Below, piece by piece: positions 17,363 to 26,584 of a DNA stretch of 64,000 nt (position 1 is the stretch's first letter; each line of letters opens with the position of its first letter). The stretch covers positions 1,488,001 to 1,552,000 of the forward strand of contig NZ_CP104040.1 in the NCBI RefSeq assembly GCF_025152745.1, given 5' to 3'. The stretch is from Rhizobium sp. WSM4643 (GTDB taxonomy: Bacteria; Pseudomonadota; Alphaproteobacteria; Rhizobiales; Rhizobiaceae). The translations under genes and the position numbers were made by a program. Below the pieces are notes generated by a model that did not search any database, was not told where the DNA came from, and saw only the letters and a list, made by a program, of their open reading frames with translations.

Positions 17363-18382
17363 TCAAGCCATCGCGGTTTTATCGACGTTTTGAAACAGCG
17401 CTGCCGAAAGATCGGCAATCTCTTCATGAACGGCTGCGCGTTCGATGCCCGGGGGATCGGTAAAGAGTTCTGCCGCAAAGGCGAGGCCGAGCGCTGTGCC
17501 CTCTGGCACGAAGACATAATGTCCGAGGCCGCCGCCGAAGATTTTAAGGGCGCTGCGCCGGAGCCGCGCATGCAGCCACGACGAACATTCTTCGGCCGGA
17601 GCGGCCCTGTCGGCATCACCGACCAGGATAAGGGCAGGCGCATCGACGGCTTTCAGGCTTTCCTCGCTGAACCCGAGAACGGATCGGCCCGGCGCGCAGA
17701 TGAGTGCGGCCTTGATTCTGTCATCTCGGTAGTACTTCGACATCCGGGACCACGAATCGCGAAATACATCGCTGGTGCGCAGCAATGCCGGGATATGATC
17801 GGCAAGGTCGGGAAACTCCCGTGGTCCGCGCGCGCCACCCGTTTTCAGCCTCGACGGTTCGAACTGCGAGAACTGGGCGACAGCCCCAAGCAGCAGCATC
17901 ACGCTATAGGCTCCGGCCGAAAATCCGGCTGCGAAGACACTGTTCGTATCGATATGGCCTGAGAGATCGCTGAGCCAGTCGTCGCAATGGTCGAGCATGT
18001 AGCTTAGATCCGGCGCCCGCTCCCAAAGGCAGGCAAAGCCTTCAGCGCGATAGGGCTCGATGCCGGTATTGCCGTGATGGCTGACGCCGAGCGCTGCAAA
18101 TCCGCGATCGACCAGGCGTCGCGCCAGCCACTCCAGTCCGGCCGCGGATCCGCCAGTGCCATGCGACAGAAGAACAAGGGGATAGGGCACGGCCTGCGGT
18201 CGGATCGCGGCATCGCGGGCGACGGCCGCTTTCTGGAACCAGCTTCTTTCCGGCATTTCGCTTTCTCGCGCGTCATCGGCGGCGGGATACCAGAGGGACC
18301 AACTGATGGGTCTGGGGCCGGCTGCGTCCCAGTTCGACCTTTTCTCGTCGGAGAGGACGCCGTCACGAAAGCCCAGTTTCAT
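17363..18382 (-). CDS. Alpha/beta hydrolase, predicted dienelactone-hydrolase-like
   Basis: 339 aa. The oxyanion-region LLSHGTGG and nucleophile elbow GFSAG (Ser in GxSxG) are followed by the acid motif GDADRAAP and a late histidine in GLGHYVF, a complete Ser-Asp-His set. This resembles the predicted dienelactone hydrolase / PAF-acetylhydrolase-like group; the substrate cannot be named. No signal peptide is evident, so it is probably cytoplasmic. It lies 34 bases after the secreted unknown at 18417 and probably shares a transcript with nadK. Confidence 0.8.
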   Translation of the reverse strand: MKLGFRDGVLSDEKRSNWDAAGPRPISWSLWYPAADDARESEMPERSWFQKAAVARDAAIRPQAVPYPLVLLSHGTGGSAAGLEWLARRLVDRGFAALGVSHHGNTGIEPYRAEGFACLWERAPDLSYMLDHCDDWLSDLSGHIDTNSVFAAGFSAGAYSVMLLLGAVAQFSQFEPSRLKTGGARGPREFPDLADHIPALLRTSDVFRDSWSRMSKYYRDDRIKAALICAPGRSVLGFSEESLKAVDAPALILVGDADRAAPAEECSSWLHARLRRSALKIFGGGLGHYVFVPEGTALGLAFAAELFTDPPGIERAAVHEEIADLSAALFQNVDKTAMA

Positions 18383-18416
18383 CTCTTGGATGCCTCGCTG
18401 AACACTTCCAAGCCCG

Positions 18417-18932
18417 TCAATTCGTCGCTTTCTCCACGGTGATGTCGCCGAATTCGTCGATTAGCACGGTCCAGCCATCCGGCTCGGCCGCAGGGTCGGT
18501 CTTCAGATAGACCGTGGCGAAGAGCCCTGGTTCCTTGATGATGCCGTTCGAATTCTCAGGGCGGATATCGGTCACGTAAGGCTTCAGTTCGCTGAACTCC
18601 TGCAGCTCGATGGTCGAGGCGATCACCGGGCCGGTCTCTGTCTGGGCAATCTGCTGCAGATAAACCTTCGAAGTCCTGTCCGGCTGGCGCACGGCAAAGA
18701 GTTTGTAATAGCCGTGGCGCTGCGCGGCCTTTCCTTCGGGGTCGGCAACGCTCTCGGCGCCCGTCGGCGCGCGCTCAATCGCCGGTGCGTTGCCGTCATC
18801 CTCCCAGTAGCCGGTGCTGGTCGCGAAAATCACCGATGCCGGCAGAATGGCATCCTGGAGGGACGCGGCCTCCGCTGCAATGCTCCATCCCGCAAGCAGG
18901 AGGCTCGTCATTAATACCCGTCGCATTGCCAT
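18417..18932 (-). CDS. Secreted protein of unknown function
   Basis: 171 aa. It begins with a signal peptide-like segment (RRVLMTSLLLAGWSIAAEA, likely cut near residue 22). The mature part is soluble and mildly acidic, with no domain I recognise; phrases such as GYYKLFAVRQPDR and WTVLIDEFGDITVEK suggest a beta-rich fold. It follows nadK by only four bases and precedes the hydrolase by 34, so it belongs to that operon. Confidence 0.75.
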   Translation of the reverse strand: MAMRRVLMTSLLLAGWSIAAEAASLQDAILPASVIFATSTGYWEDDGNAPAIERAPTGAESVADPEGKAAQRHGYYKLFAVRQPDRTSKVYLQQIAQTETGPVIASTIELQEFSELKPYVTDIRPENSNGIIKEPGLFATVYLKTDPAAEPDGWTVLIDEFGDITVEKATN

Positions 18933-18936
18933 CGTC

Positions 18937-19710
18937 TCAATCCTTGAACTGCTCGGCGAGGATACGGTCGGACCAGGAGCGGTCGGGATCAGAAAGGATG
19001 CGTGCCGTCATATGCTCCGACTGGGCGATGCGGACATGCAGCACCGATTTGACCTCGGTATTGTCGGCCACTGCATTCACCGGCCGCTTCACCGGCTCGA
19101 GGACGTCGATATCGACGGTCACCTTATTTGGAAGCAGTGCGCCCCTCCAGCGCCGTGGCCTGAAAGCGCTCACCGGCGTCATGGCGAGCAGTGGCGCCTC
19201 GAGCGGCAGGATCGGGCCATGGGCGGAAAGATTATAGGCCGTCGATCCGGCAGGGGTCGCCACCATCAACCCATCGCAGATGAGTTCCTCCAGGCGAACA
19301 CGCCCGTCTACCGTGACCCTCAGATTCGCCGCCTGATAGGATTGGCGGAAAAGATAGACCTCGTTGATGGCGAGCGCCGTCGAGTTGGTCCCGTCGGCAT
19401 TGGCCGTCGTCATTTGCAATGGCCGGAAGACGTTTTCGACGGCGGCGCAGATGCGCTCCTGAAGTCGTTCGCTGCGATAGTCGTTCATCAGGAAGCCGAC
19501 CGAGCCGCGGTTCATGCCGTAGACCAGCTTGCCCGAGTTCATGGTGTTGTGCAGCGTCTGCAGCATGAAACCGTCACCGCCGAGCGCGACGATGACGTCG
19601 GCTTCGTCAGCCGGGACGTCACCATAGATGCCAATCAACTCCTCGCGCGCGGCAAGCGCCTCCGTCGTTGGTGAGGCGAGAAAGGAAAGCGTCTGAAATG
19701 AACGGCCCAT
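18937..19710 (-). CDS. nadK: NAD kinase
   Basis: 257 aa cytoplasmic enzyme that phosphorylates NAD to NADP. The catalytic GGDG is at residues 44-47 (VALGGDGFML), followed by GMNRGSVGFLMND, the NE motif in AINEVYLFR, and DGLMVATPAGSTAYNLSAHGP. These are the diagnostic blocks of the family. It is on the short side but complete. First gene of the minus-strand group nadK - secreted unknown - hydrolase. Confidence 0.96.
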   Translation of the reverse strand: MGRSFQTLSFLASPTTEALAAREELIGIYGDVPADEADVIVALGGDGFMLQTLHNTMNSGKLVYGMNRGSVGFLMNDYRSERLQERICAAVENVFRPLQMTTANADGTNSTALAINEVYLFRQSYQAANLRVTVDGRVRLEELICDGLMVATPAGSTAYNLSAHGPILPLEAPLLAMTPVSAFRPRRWRGALLPNKVTVDIDVLEPVKRPVNAVADNTEVKSVLHVRIAQSEHMTARILSDPDRSWSDRILAEQFKD

Positions 19711-19868
19711 GCAATGCCCTTTATGATGCTGTCCTAGCTAAAGGATAAAGGCCTTGCGCGACAAGGACGTTTTCTATCGCGAAGCGTTTTGAGCTGCAGC
19801 ATACCTGTCCGCGCGACCGCGGATTTCCCTTTACAGAATCACAGAATCTGCTAGTTGGGGCAACTATC

Positions 19869-19944
<76 letters not shown>

Positions 19945-20129
19945 TTCTTTTCCGGGCGATACGGCCTGCCAACTCATGGCGTTGGTTCGACGCTGCTTCG
20001 CTCAATCTCGCACCGGCAGATCTTTTCAGATGGCACGCATCGCTTGATGAACCGCGCGTGAAGGGCTGCTTCAGCGCCAATTCACGCGCGCCCGCATATC
20101 TTCGCCTCATCATCAATGAGGAAACAGCC

Positions 20130-20486
20130 ATGAAGCTCGCTCATCTCTTTCTCGCCGCAACAATTTCCGTCGGTGCGGCTTTCGCGTCCGTCGCACCGGC
20201 AGCCGCCATGCCGGCCGAGCGGCCGGCGGTGACGGCGCGGGGCGATATCGTTCAAATCCGTGATGGCTGGCAAGGTGATCGCGACGGTGACGATCGTGGC
20301 TGGCGACATGATCGCGACCGTGACTATCGTGACGACCGTGGCTGGCGCGATGAGCGCGACTGGCGCCGCTCCGACTGGCGCGATGATCGCCGTCACTGGC
20401 GGCGGTGGCGTGCCGAGCGTTGGCAGGAGCGCCGCGAGTGGCGCGATCGCGATCGCGGCATGCCGTTCTGGCTCTACCGCAGCTGA
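20130..20486 (+). CDS. Small secreted protein rich in Arg, Asp and Trp
   Basis: 118 aa. The ATG at 20130 follows ATGAGGAA as ribosome site and begins a clear signal peptide (MKLAHLFLAATISVGAAFA, cleavage after an Ala-rich stretch). The mature part is dominated by repeated DRD/RDDR/GWRxx/DWR units, so about half its residues are Arg, Asp or Trp. It resembles the small RD-rich exported proteins common in rhizobia; their function is not known to me. The frame stays open upstream into the tRNA, but that extension has no RBS. A short hairpin (20494-20512) follows. Confidence 0.8.
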   Translation: MKLAHLFLAATISVGAAFASVAPAAAMPAERPAVTARGDIVQIRDGWQGDRDGDDRGWRHDRDRDYRDDRGWRDERDWRRSDWRDDRRHWRRWRAERWQERREWRDRDRGMPFWLYRS

Positions 20487-20656
20487 CGATAACGGCCCGG
20501 GTAATCCGGGCCTCTAGTCATTGAGTGATGGGTTCGTTGACGCTCGCCTCGATCCTTGTCGCCATTGCCGGCCTGTCCGGCGCGAGAGGGCGACATCATC
20601 GCGATGCTGGGCACGGAGGCGGCCATGAGGGCGACGACGGCTATCATTATGCGCAT
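20474..20656 (-). CDS. Possible small secreted protein
   Basis: 60 codons. The first 25 residues (MRIMIAVVALMAASVPSIAM...) look like a signal peptide and a GAGGA lies about 10 bases upstream. The mature part is short and basic. Its 3' end runs through the inverted repeat (20494-20512) following the gene on the other strand and overlaps that gene by 13 bases, which counts against it. Unrecognised. Confidence 0.4.
   Translation of the reverse strand: MRIMIAVVALMAASVPSIAMMSPSRAGQAGNGDKDRGERQRTHHSMTRGPDYPGRYRQLR
20494..20515 (+). terminator. Likely terminator of the RD-rich gene
   Basis: Seven-bp GC stem (20494-20500 with 20506-20512), 5-base loop, weak tail TCTAG. Eight bases after the stop codon. 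Confidence 0.45.
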
Positions 20657-20721
20657 AAGCGTTCAATCCTCGTTCGATTCCGGGATTAACGCATGATCGC
20701 GGTCCGCTTTCCTGCCAGTAA

Positions 20722-20880
20722 TTATTGTACCTGTCCCGGCGTCGCGGGGCCGGGCGCCGTCGGCGACAGAGGATCGGGCTGGTGGATGGGGTGTGACGTG
20801 TCCACCCAGATGATGCTGATGATAATCACGACGAAGACCGCGATGAAGAGGATACCGAAAATCAGTGGTCGAATGGCCAT
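20722..20880 (-). CDS. Small single-pass membrane protein of unknown function
   Basis: 52 aa from ATG 20880 (MAIRPLIFG), which has AAGGA upstream at suitable spacing. The frame is open 14 codons further but that part looks untranslated. Residues 5-24 form one strongly hydrophobic segment (IFGILFIAVFVVIIISIIWV), followed by a Pro-rich tail (HPIHQPDPLSPTAPGPATPG), probably periplasmic. No family recognised. Confidence 0.6.
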   Translation of the reverse strand: MAIRPLIFGILFIAVFVVIIISIIWVDTSHPIHQPDPLSPTAPGPATPGQVQ

Positions 20881-21008
20881 GATAGGGATCGTTCCTTCTT
20901 GCTTCTGGGCCGGTTGCGGCAACCGATCATTGCTCGATCATAGTGCTCCGGGGCGTCATTCCAAGGCAAAAGTGGATTTTTCTGGCATCGGAGCCGACTG
21001 ACTATGGG

Positions 21009-21701
21009 TTAGTGGCGAACGAGTGAAAGCGGCTTGCCGCCTTCCTCCTTCGATTTGTCGAAATTGCCGTCAGCGCGCATGTCGAAGCCAAGCGACGAAC
21101 CGTCAAGGCTCATCAGCGTCAGCCCGAAACCCTCAATATGCCAGAGGGCGAGCTTCAGTCTGGCGACGTTGGCAGCGCAGTCTCCCGAAAGGGACAGCGG
21201 CGCGTTGCCCTCCGCATCGACGCGGCCGTTGAGCGTCACGCCGCAAAGCCTTTCGCCGTCCGGTCTTTGCATCGCCCATGTCCCGGCAAGACTGGCGACA
21301 GTCGGCAGGCGATCGACGCCGTCAGGTGCGGCGATCAGCAACAGCGGCGCGCCATCCTCAGTCTTCATCGGCTGCCCTTCGTTCTCGCCGAAACGGGCGA
21401 GCACCTTGCGTGTCGCATCGATCAGGATGACGCCGCCATTGCCGTCGAAATTCCAGGAGTAGGCTTCGGCAAGTGCCGGCAGCGGCATGATGCAGGAGTC
21501 CTGACCGGAGACCGAATGGCCGCCGATCGCTTCGCCGGTTTCCAGCGTCAACCGACATCCGGTCGCACCGTCTTCCGGGGCAACGAGATAGGTTCCGGCC
21601 TGTGCTTTGAGAATATCGGGATCGATACCCTGTCCATATGCAAGTCCACAGACAAGCAGCGCCGCTGCCGGAGCCACCAGTCTAGGGAGGAAACGGACCA
21701 T
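21009..21701 (-). CDS. Secreted AprI/Inh-domain (metalloprotease inhibitor-like) protein
   Basis: 230 aa with a signal peptide (FLPRLVAPAAALLVCGLAYG). Two related halves follow: AGTYLVAPEDGATGCRLTL ending in ILIDATRKVLARF, and AGTWAMQRPDGERLCGVTL ending in LMSLDGSSLGFD. Each has the W/Y, two Cys and terminal D-x-x pattern of the AprI/Inh fold, an eight-strand barrel that in Erwinia and Pseudomonas blocks secreted serralysin-type proteases. Assignment is from this pattern, moderately sure. No protease or type I exporter gene is adjacent. It follows rlmB by 27 bases and is probably co-transcribed. Confidence 0.7.
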   Translation of the reverse strand: MVRFLPRLVAPAAALLVCGLAYGQGIDPDILKAQAGTYLVAPEDGATGCRLTLETGEAIGGHSVSGQDSCIMPLPALAEAYSWNFDGNGGVILIDATRKVLARFGENEGQPMKTEDGAPLLLIAAPDGVDRLPTVASLAGTWAMQRPDGERLCGVTLNGRVDAEGNAPLSLSGDCAANVARLKLALWHIEGFGLTLMSLDGSSLGFDMRADGNFDKSKEEGGKPLSLVRH

Positions 21702-21728
21702 GACAATTACCCTTTGCCCGCAGCCAGC

Positions 21729-22619
21729 CTATACCTTCAAGCGGAGCCGCGCCGCATAAAGCGCGATCGCCGCCGCATTCGAGACGTTGAGCGATTTGAT
21801 CGCGCCCGGCATGTCGAGACGGGCAAGTGCGTTCACGGTTTCCCGCGTCTTCTGCCGAAGCCCCTTGCCTTCGGATCCCAGCACCAGCGCCACTTTCTCG
21901 CCGGAGAAGGTGCCTTCGAGCGGCGCCGGCCCTTCCGAATCGAGGCCGATGGTGGAGAAACCGAGCTTGTGCAATTCGCCGAGCGCATCGGCGAGATTGG
22001 TGACCTGTATATAAGGTATCAGCTCCAGCGCGCCCGACGCGGACTTGGCGAGCACGCCCGATTCGGTCGGGCTGTGTCGCTGCGTGGTAATGACCGCACC
22101 CGCGTTGAAGGCGACGGCCGAGCGCATGATCGCGCCGACATTGTGCGGATCGGTCACCTGATCGAGGACGAGCAGGAGAGGGCTGTCCTTCAGCGCTTCG
22201 AGCCGGCGTACCGGAAGCGGCCTTGTTTCCAGCATAACGCCCTGATGGATCGCCTCGGGGCCGAGCACCTTGTCGATCTCCTGCGGCGAGACGATCTCGA
22301 AGGGAATGCCGAGCGCCTCGACATCGACTTCGAGGCGCGCGAGCGCATTCTGCGTCACGAACAGCTTGATCTTCTTGCGTTCGGAATTGTCGAGGGCCGC
22401 GCGCACCGTATGCAGGCCATAGAGATGCACCTGGTCGGGCGCAAGCGCCGGCGGCTTCCAGTCTTCGCCGCCGCGCTTGCGCTTCTGCGGCTGGGGCGTC
22501 GGAATCTCGCCGCGTTCGCGCTTGGCGTCACGGTGGGCGCGCCGCAGAGTGGCGTAATGCGTATCCTTGGCGGATGGGTCTGTCGCGGTCTTGCCGCCGG
22601 ATTTGTTGTCTTTGCTCAT
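21729..22619 (-). CDS. rlmB: 23S rRNA 2'-O-ribose methyltransferase (RlmB/TrmH family)
   Basis: 296 aa SPOUT-class methyltransferase using S-adenosylmethionine; E. coli RlmB modifies G2251 of 23S rRNA. A basic disordered N-terminus of about 60 residues precedes the substrate-binding domain (LYGLHTVRAAL). The trefoil-knot motifs are LDQVTDPHNVGAIMRSA, LVLGSEGKGLR and IKSLNVSNAAAIALY. RlmB versus another TrmH-family target is inferred from the N-terminal domain. Confidence 0.9.
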   Translation of the reverse strand: MSKDNKSGGKTATDPSAKDTHYATLRRAHRDAKRERGEIPTPQPQKRKRGGEDWKPPALAPDQVHLYGLHTVRAALDNSERKKIKLFVTQNALARLEVDVEALGIPFEIVSPQEIDKVLGPEAIHQGVMLETRPLPVRRLEALKDSPLLLVLDQVTDPHNVGAIMRSAVAFNAGAVITTQRHSPTESGVLAKSASGALELIPYIQVTNLADALGELHKLGFSTIGLDSEGPAPLEGTFSGEKVALVLGSEGKGLRQKTRETVNALARLDMPGAIKSLNVSNAAAIALYAARLRLKV

Positions 22620-22820
22620 GCAGCTTTATAGCCATGGCGCTCGCCGCCGCATAGGCTTTCTTTCATATGCCGGCTTTCGGTGGCGAATGAAATTTTTCGT
22701 GTTTTTTCCGTTGTCATCGTGTTGACAGACTGAAATGCTCCGGTCATATACGCGGCGCAGACGACGGGCGGCAACGCTTCGAAGTCTGACGAACTTGGTC
22801 TTGCGATCCGGACGAAAACT

Positions 22821-22905
22821 GGAGAGATGCCCGAGTGGTTAAAGGGGACGGACTGTAAATCCGTTGGCTCAGCCTACGTTGGTTCAAATCCAACTCTCTC
22901 CACCA
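22821..22905 (+). tRNA. tRNA-Tyr (anticodon GTA)
   Basis: 85 bases with a long variable arm (class II) and encoded CCA. Acceptor GGAGAGA pairs with TCTCTCC. The anticodon arm ACGGA-CTGTAAA-TCCGT gives GTA. Confidence 0.98.
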
Positions 22906-22929
22906 TTCGTCATCGGATCGGACCACCCC

Positions 22930-23003
22930 GCGGGTATAGCTCAATGGTAGAGCAGCAGCCTTCCAAGCTGAATACGCGGGTTCGATTCCCGCTACCCGCT
23001 CCA
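22930..23003 (+). tRNA. tRNA-Gly (anticodon TCC)
   Basis: 74 bases with encoded CCA, 24 bases after tRNA-Tyr and probably co-transcribed with it. Acceptor GCGGGTA pairs with TACCCGC. Anticodon loop CTTCCAA gives TCC. The order tRNA-Tyr, tRNA-Gly, tuf parallels the E. coli tyrU-glyT-tufB locus. Confidence 0.98.
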
Positions 23004-23350
23004 TTTTCCGTTAAGCCACTTCATACGACCGCTGCCGCGGTCATCTCAAGATGTCTCCGGCGCTGGCGGAGACGCTGATGATTGCGGTTATCGGCTGGCA
23101 GGGAAGGGCGCTCGACGCCGAACGTCTATGGCGCGTCCTCGGTGGTCAATGCGATTTTCTTTAAGATTTCAGCGATTTTCGAGGGGGCTTTGGCGAATCG
23201 CCTTGCAGGCGGCGAATTGTCTCCCATATGCGCTCTCAGGCCAAGAATGGCGTCTGCAATTAAGTCTTGCGCAATCTCGCCGAAAGCCTTAAACGGCGGC
23301 ACTAAACCGGTTCGCCGGGGCCACCATTTTCGTTCACAGGAAGCATTCAA
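23004..23350 (+). other. tRNA-Gly to tuf spacer
   Basis: No gene seen. It carries a candidate tuf promoter at 23202-23230 and an AGGAAG ribosome site before the tuf ATG. Otherwise I see nothing specific. Confidence 0.4.
23202..23230 (+). promoter_or_regulatory. Candidate promoter of the first tuf gene
   Basis: CTTGCA (23202-23207), 17-base spacer and CATATG (23225-23230) match the rhizobial sigma-70 layout. Transcription would start about 115 bases before the ATG. Pattern match only; read-through from the tRNA pair is an alternative. Confidence 0.3.
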
Positions 23351-24526
<1,176 letters not shown>

Positions 24527-24552
24527 CTTTCGAGTTATCCGCAATTATGAAG

Positions 24553-24583
24553 ACCCCGCTGGAAACAGCGGGGTTTTTGATTT
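24553..24583 (+). terminator. Terminator after tuf copy 1
   Basis: Eight-bp stem (24553-24560 with 24567-24574), GGAAAC loop, tail TTTTGATTTT. Confidence 0.9.
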
Positions 24584-24701
24584 TCATGGCTTCTTGTAGG
24601 TTTAACAGGTGTTGTAAAAATATCGTTAAATATGCCTGTCACAGTATTTTGTTCATCTCACGTTCAGAAACCGGTTTGTGATTGGACCATTTTAGTCCAG
24701 A

Positions 24702-24721
24702 CTCCTCCTTGCAAAGAGGAG
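24702..24721 (+). promoter_or_regulatory. Hairpin covering the ribosome site of the 44-aa ORF
   Basis: CTCCTC (24702-24707) is the exact complement of GAGGAG (24716-24721), the Shine-Dalgarno of the small ORF at 24729, with an 8-base loop. Closed, it would hide the ribosome site. Function inferred. Confidence 0.45.
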
Positions 24722-24728
24722 AGCCCGG

Positions 24729-24863
24729 ATGATTCCCAAGGCCACATTCGCTGCGACGATATTCGCGATGTATGTTTTTACGATGTTTTTCATCGCTGCA
24801 ATTCCGCAAGAGGTTGTTCAGTCAGCCGGAGTGCAGATCGATGAGGTAAGTGTCGTCAAGTAA
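24729..24863 (+). CDS. 44-aa small hydrophobic protein of unknown function
   Basis: ATG at 24729, eight bases after a strong GAGGAG ribosome site, opens 44 codons ending at TAA 24861-24863. It reads MIPKATFAATIFAMYVFTMF, then FIAAIPQEVVQSAG, then VQIDEVSVVK: one hydrophobic N-terminal segment suited to a membrane anchor or uncleaved signal, and a short polar tail. It sits alone between the tuf terminator and the epimerase, in AT-richer DNA. No family recognised. The ribosome site and well-formed segment make a real gene more likely than chance. Confidence 0.55.
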   Translation: MIPKATFAATIFAMYVFTMFFIAAIPQEVVQSAGVQIDEVSVVK

Positions 24864-25034
24864 CGACCCTTACAGGCCATCGCAGGGTTCTGCGGTGACC
24901 GGAAATGATTGGCCAGGTGCTCCCGGATAGGATGCTCCTGGCGACGCGGGGGTGAACCCCTGCCGGACGCTCGCTTGCTCTTCGCGCGGAAGCGTCTATC
25001 TATGCCTCCGATTTCATGACGCGGAGGATATTCC

Positions 25035-25928
25035 ATGAAGAGACGTATTCTGTTCACGGGCGGTTCGGGCAAGGCAGGTCGCCATGCTGTGCCATGGCTC
25101 GTCAAATCAGGTTACGAGGTTCACAACCTCGATCTCGTGCCGCTGGATAGCCCCGGCGTCACCAATCTCATCGCCGACATCACCGATAGCGGTCAGGTCT
25201 TCAACGCGCTTTCGATGCATCGCGATTTTCCCGATCTCGACGCGGGCAGGGGCGTGCAGCCCTTCGACGCCGTCGTGCATTTCGCCGCCATCCCGCGCAT
25301 CCTGATCAAGCCCGACAACGAAACCTTCCGCATCAACACGATGGGCACCTATAATGTCATCGAGGCGGCGGTGAAGCTCGGCATCCGGAAGATTATCGTG
25401 GCATCGAGCGAGACGACTTATGGAGTCTGCTTTGCCGAAGGCCATCGCGATTTCCACCAGTTCCCGCTGGAGGAGGACTACGACGTCAATCCGATGGATT
25501 CCTACGGCCTTTCGAAGGTGGTCAACGAAAAGACGGCGCGCGCCTTTGCCGAGCGTTCGGGCTTCGACATCTATGCGCTGCGCATCGGCAACGTCATCGA
25601 GCCTGACGAATACGAGAAGTTCCCGACCTATTTCGCCCATCCCGAGATGCGCAAGCGTATCGCCTGGAGCTATATCGACGCCCGCGACCTCGGGCAGATC
25701 TGCCATCTTTGCGTCGAGAAGGACGGTCTCGGCTACCAGGTGTTCAATGCCGCCAACGACACCGTCTCGGCCAATACGCCATCGAAGGAGCTCGCAAAGC
25801 GATTCTTCCCGAACGTGCCCTTCACCCGCGAGATCGGCGAATATGAGGGCCTGCTCTCCAACCGCAAGATCCGCGAGGTGCTTGGCTTTAAGGAAGAGCA
25901 CGATTGGCGGAAATATGTGAAGGTCTGA
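25035..25928 (+). CDS. NAD-dependent epimerase/dehydratase (extended SDR family)
   Basis: 297 aa. The N-terminal Rossmann motif FTGGSGKAGRH binds the cofactor, VVHFAAIPR follows strand 4, and the catalytic set is Ser-Ser in IVASSETTYG with YGLSK (YxxxK). The C-terminal part is the smaller substrate-binding region. The substrate is probably a nucleotide sugar or related polyol but cannot be told from sequence. No polysaccharide genes are adjacent; it stands alone between the tuf and tRNA-Trp loci. Confidence 0.85.
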   Translation: MKRRILFTGGSGKAGRHAVPWLVKSGYEVHNLDLVPLDSPGVTNLIADITDSGQVFNALSMHRDFPDLDAGRGVQPFDAVVHFAAIPRILIKPDNETFRINTMGTYNVIEAAVKLGIRKIIVASSETTYGVCFAEGHRDFHQFPLEEDYDVNPMDSYGLSKVVNEKTARAFAERSGFDIYALRIGNVIEPDEYEKFPTYFAHPEMRKRIAWSYIDARDLGQICHLCVEKDGLGYQVFNAANDTVSANTPSKELAKRFFPNVPFTREIGEYEGLLSNRKIREVLGFKEEHDWRKYVKV

Positions 25929-26002
25929 ACCGACCTTGGTCGCCGATTGAAAAGCCGATCGTTCGCATATCAGGAGAATGGCTTTGAAAATCGAAAATCG
26001 TG

Positions 26003-26031
26003 CTTGCCAATCCCTTGTCGCCGTCTTAAAG
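26003..26031 (+). promoter_or_regulatory. Candidate tRNA-Trp promoter
   Basis: CTTGCC (26003-26008), 17-base spacer, TTAAAG (26026-26031). It would start about 58 bases before the mature tRNA. Confidence 0.35.
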
Positions 26032-26095
26032 GGAGCGCCATGCTTTTCAGCAGCGATTTGCGGGCCTTGGCTCAGGCGCTGAATGATCGGTATGA

Positions 26096-26171
<76 letters not shown>

Positions 26172-26265
26172 TTTTCCTGGATGCGGGACAGCGCGCACAT
26201 GCTCGCGGCATTTCCGGCCGGGGATCGATTGGTGGTAAGTAATTTCGTTAAACTTCGGTTTCCCT

Positions 26266-26294
26266 CTTGTGTATTCGGAAATCGGTGTTTATTT
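26266..26294 (+). promoter_or_regulatory. Candidate secE-nusG promoter
   Basis: CTTGTG (26266-26271), 17-base spacer, TTATTT (26289-26294), about 70 bases before secE. Pattern match only. Confidence 0.3.
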
Positions 26295-26366
26295 AGGGTT
26301 CAACAGACACGCGGTGCGTGGGGCTGATAGTTTCAGCTTTACGCGCCGTAATTGCGTGGGCAGTCG

Positions 26367-26567
26367 ATGGCATCCAAATCCAATCCGTTTGCGTTTCTGC
26401 AGCAGGTTCGCTCCGAGACGTCGAAAGTTACATGGCCGTCGCGCCGCGAGACCATGATCTCGACGGTCATGGTGCTGGTGATGGTGGTTTTCGCCGCGCT
26501 GTTTTTCTTTGCCGCTGACCAGCTGATCGGCTGGGCTCTGAGCTTCGTGCTGAATACCGGCAACTGA
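26367..26567 (+). CDS. secE: Preprotein translocase subunit SecE
   Basis: 66 aa from ATG 26367 (MASKSNPFAF); this short single-helix form is normal outside enterobacteria. The cytoplasmic amphipathic stretch with the conserved VTWPSRRET leads into one transmembrane helix (MISTVMVLVMVVFAALFFFA). It clamps the SecY channel. The next gene, nusG, is the usual partner. The reading frame is open five codons upstream, but that gives no better ribosome site. Confidence 0.95.
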   Translation: MASKSNPFAFLQQVRSETSKVTWPSRRETMISTVMVLVMVVFAALFFFAADQLIGWALSFVLNTGN

Positions 26568-26584
26568 TACGGGTGGAGATGAAA

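Noticed and set aside
20260..20460. Tandem DNA repeats suggestive of a CRISPR array
   Set aside because: The GATCGCGACxGTGAC-like periodicity is codon repetition of Arg-Asp in the secreted protein, with no uniform spacers.
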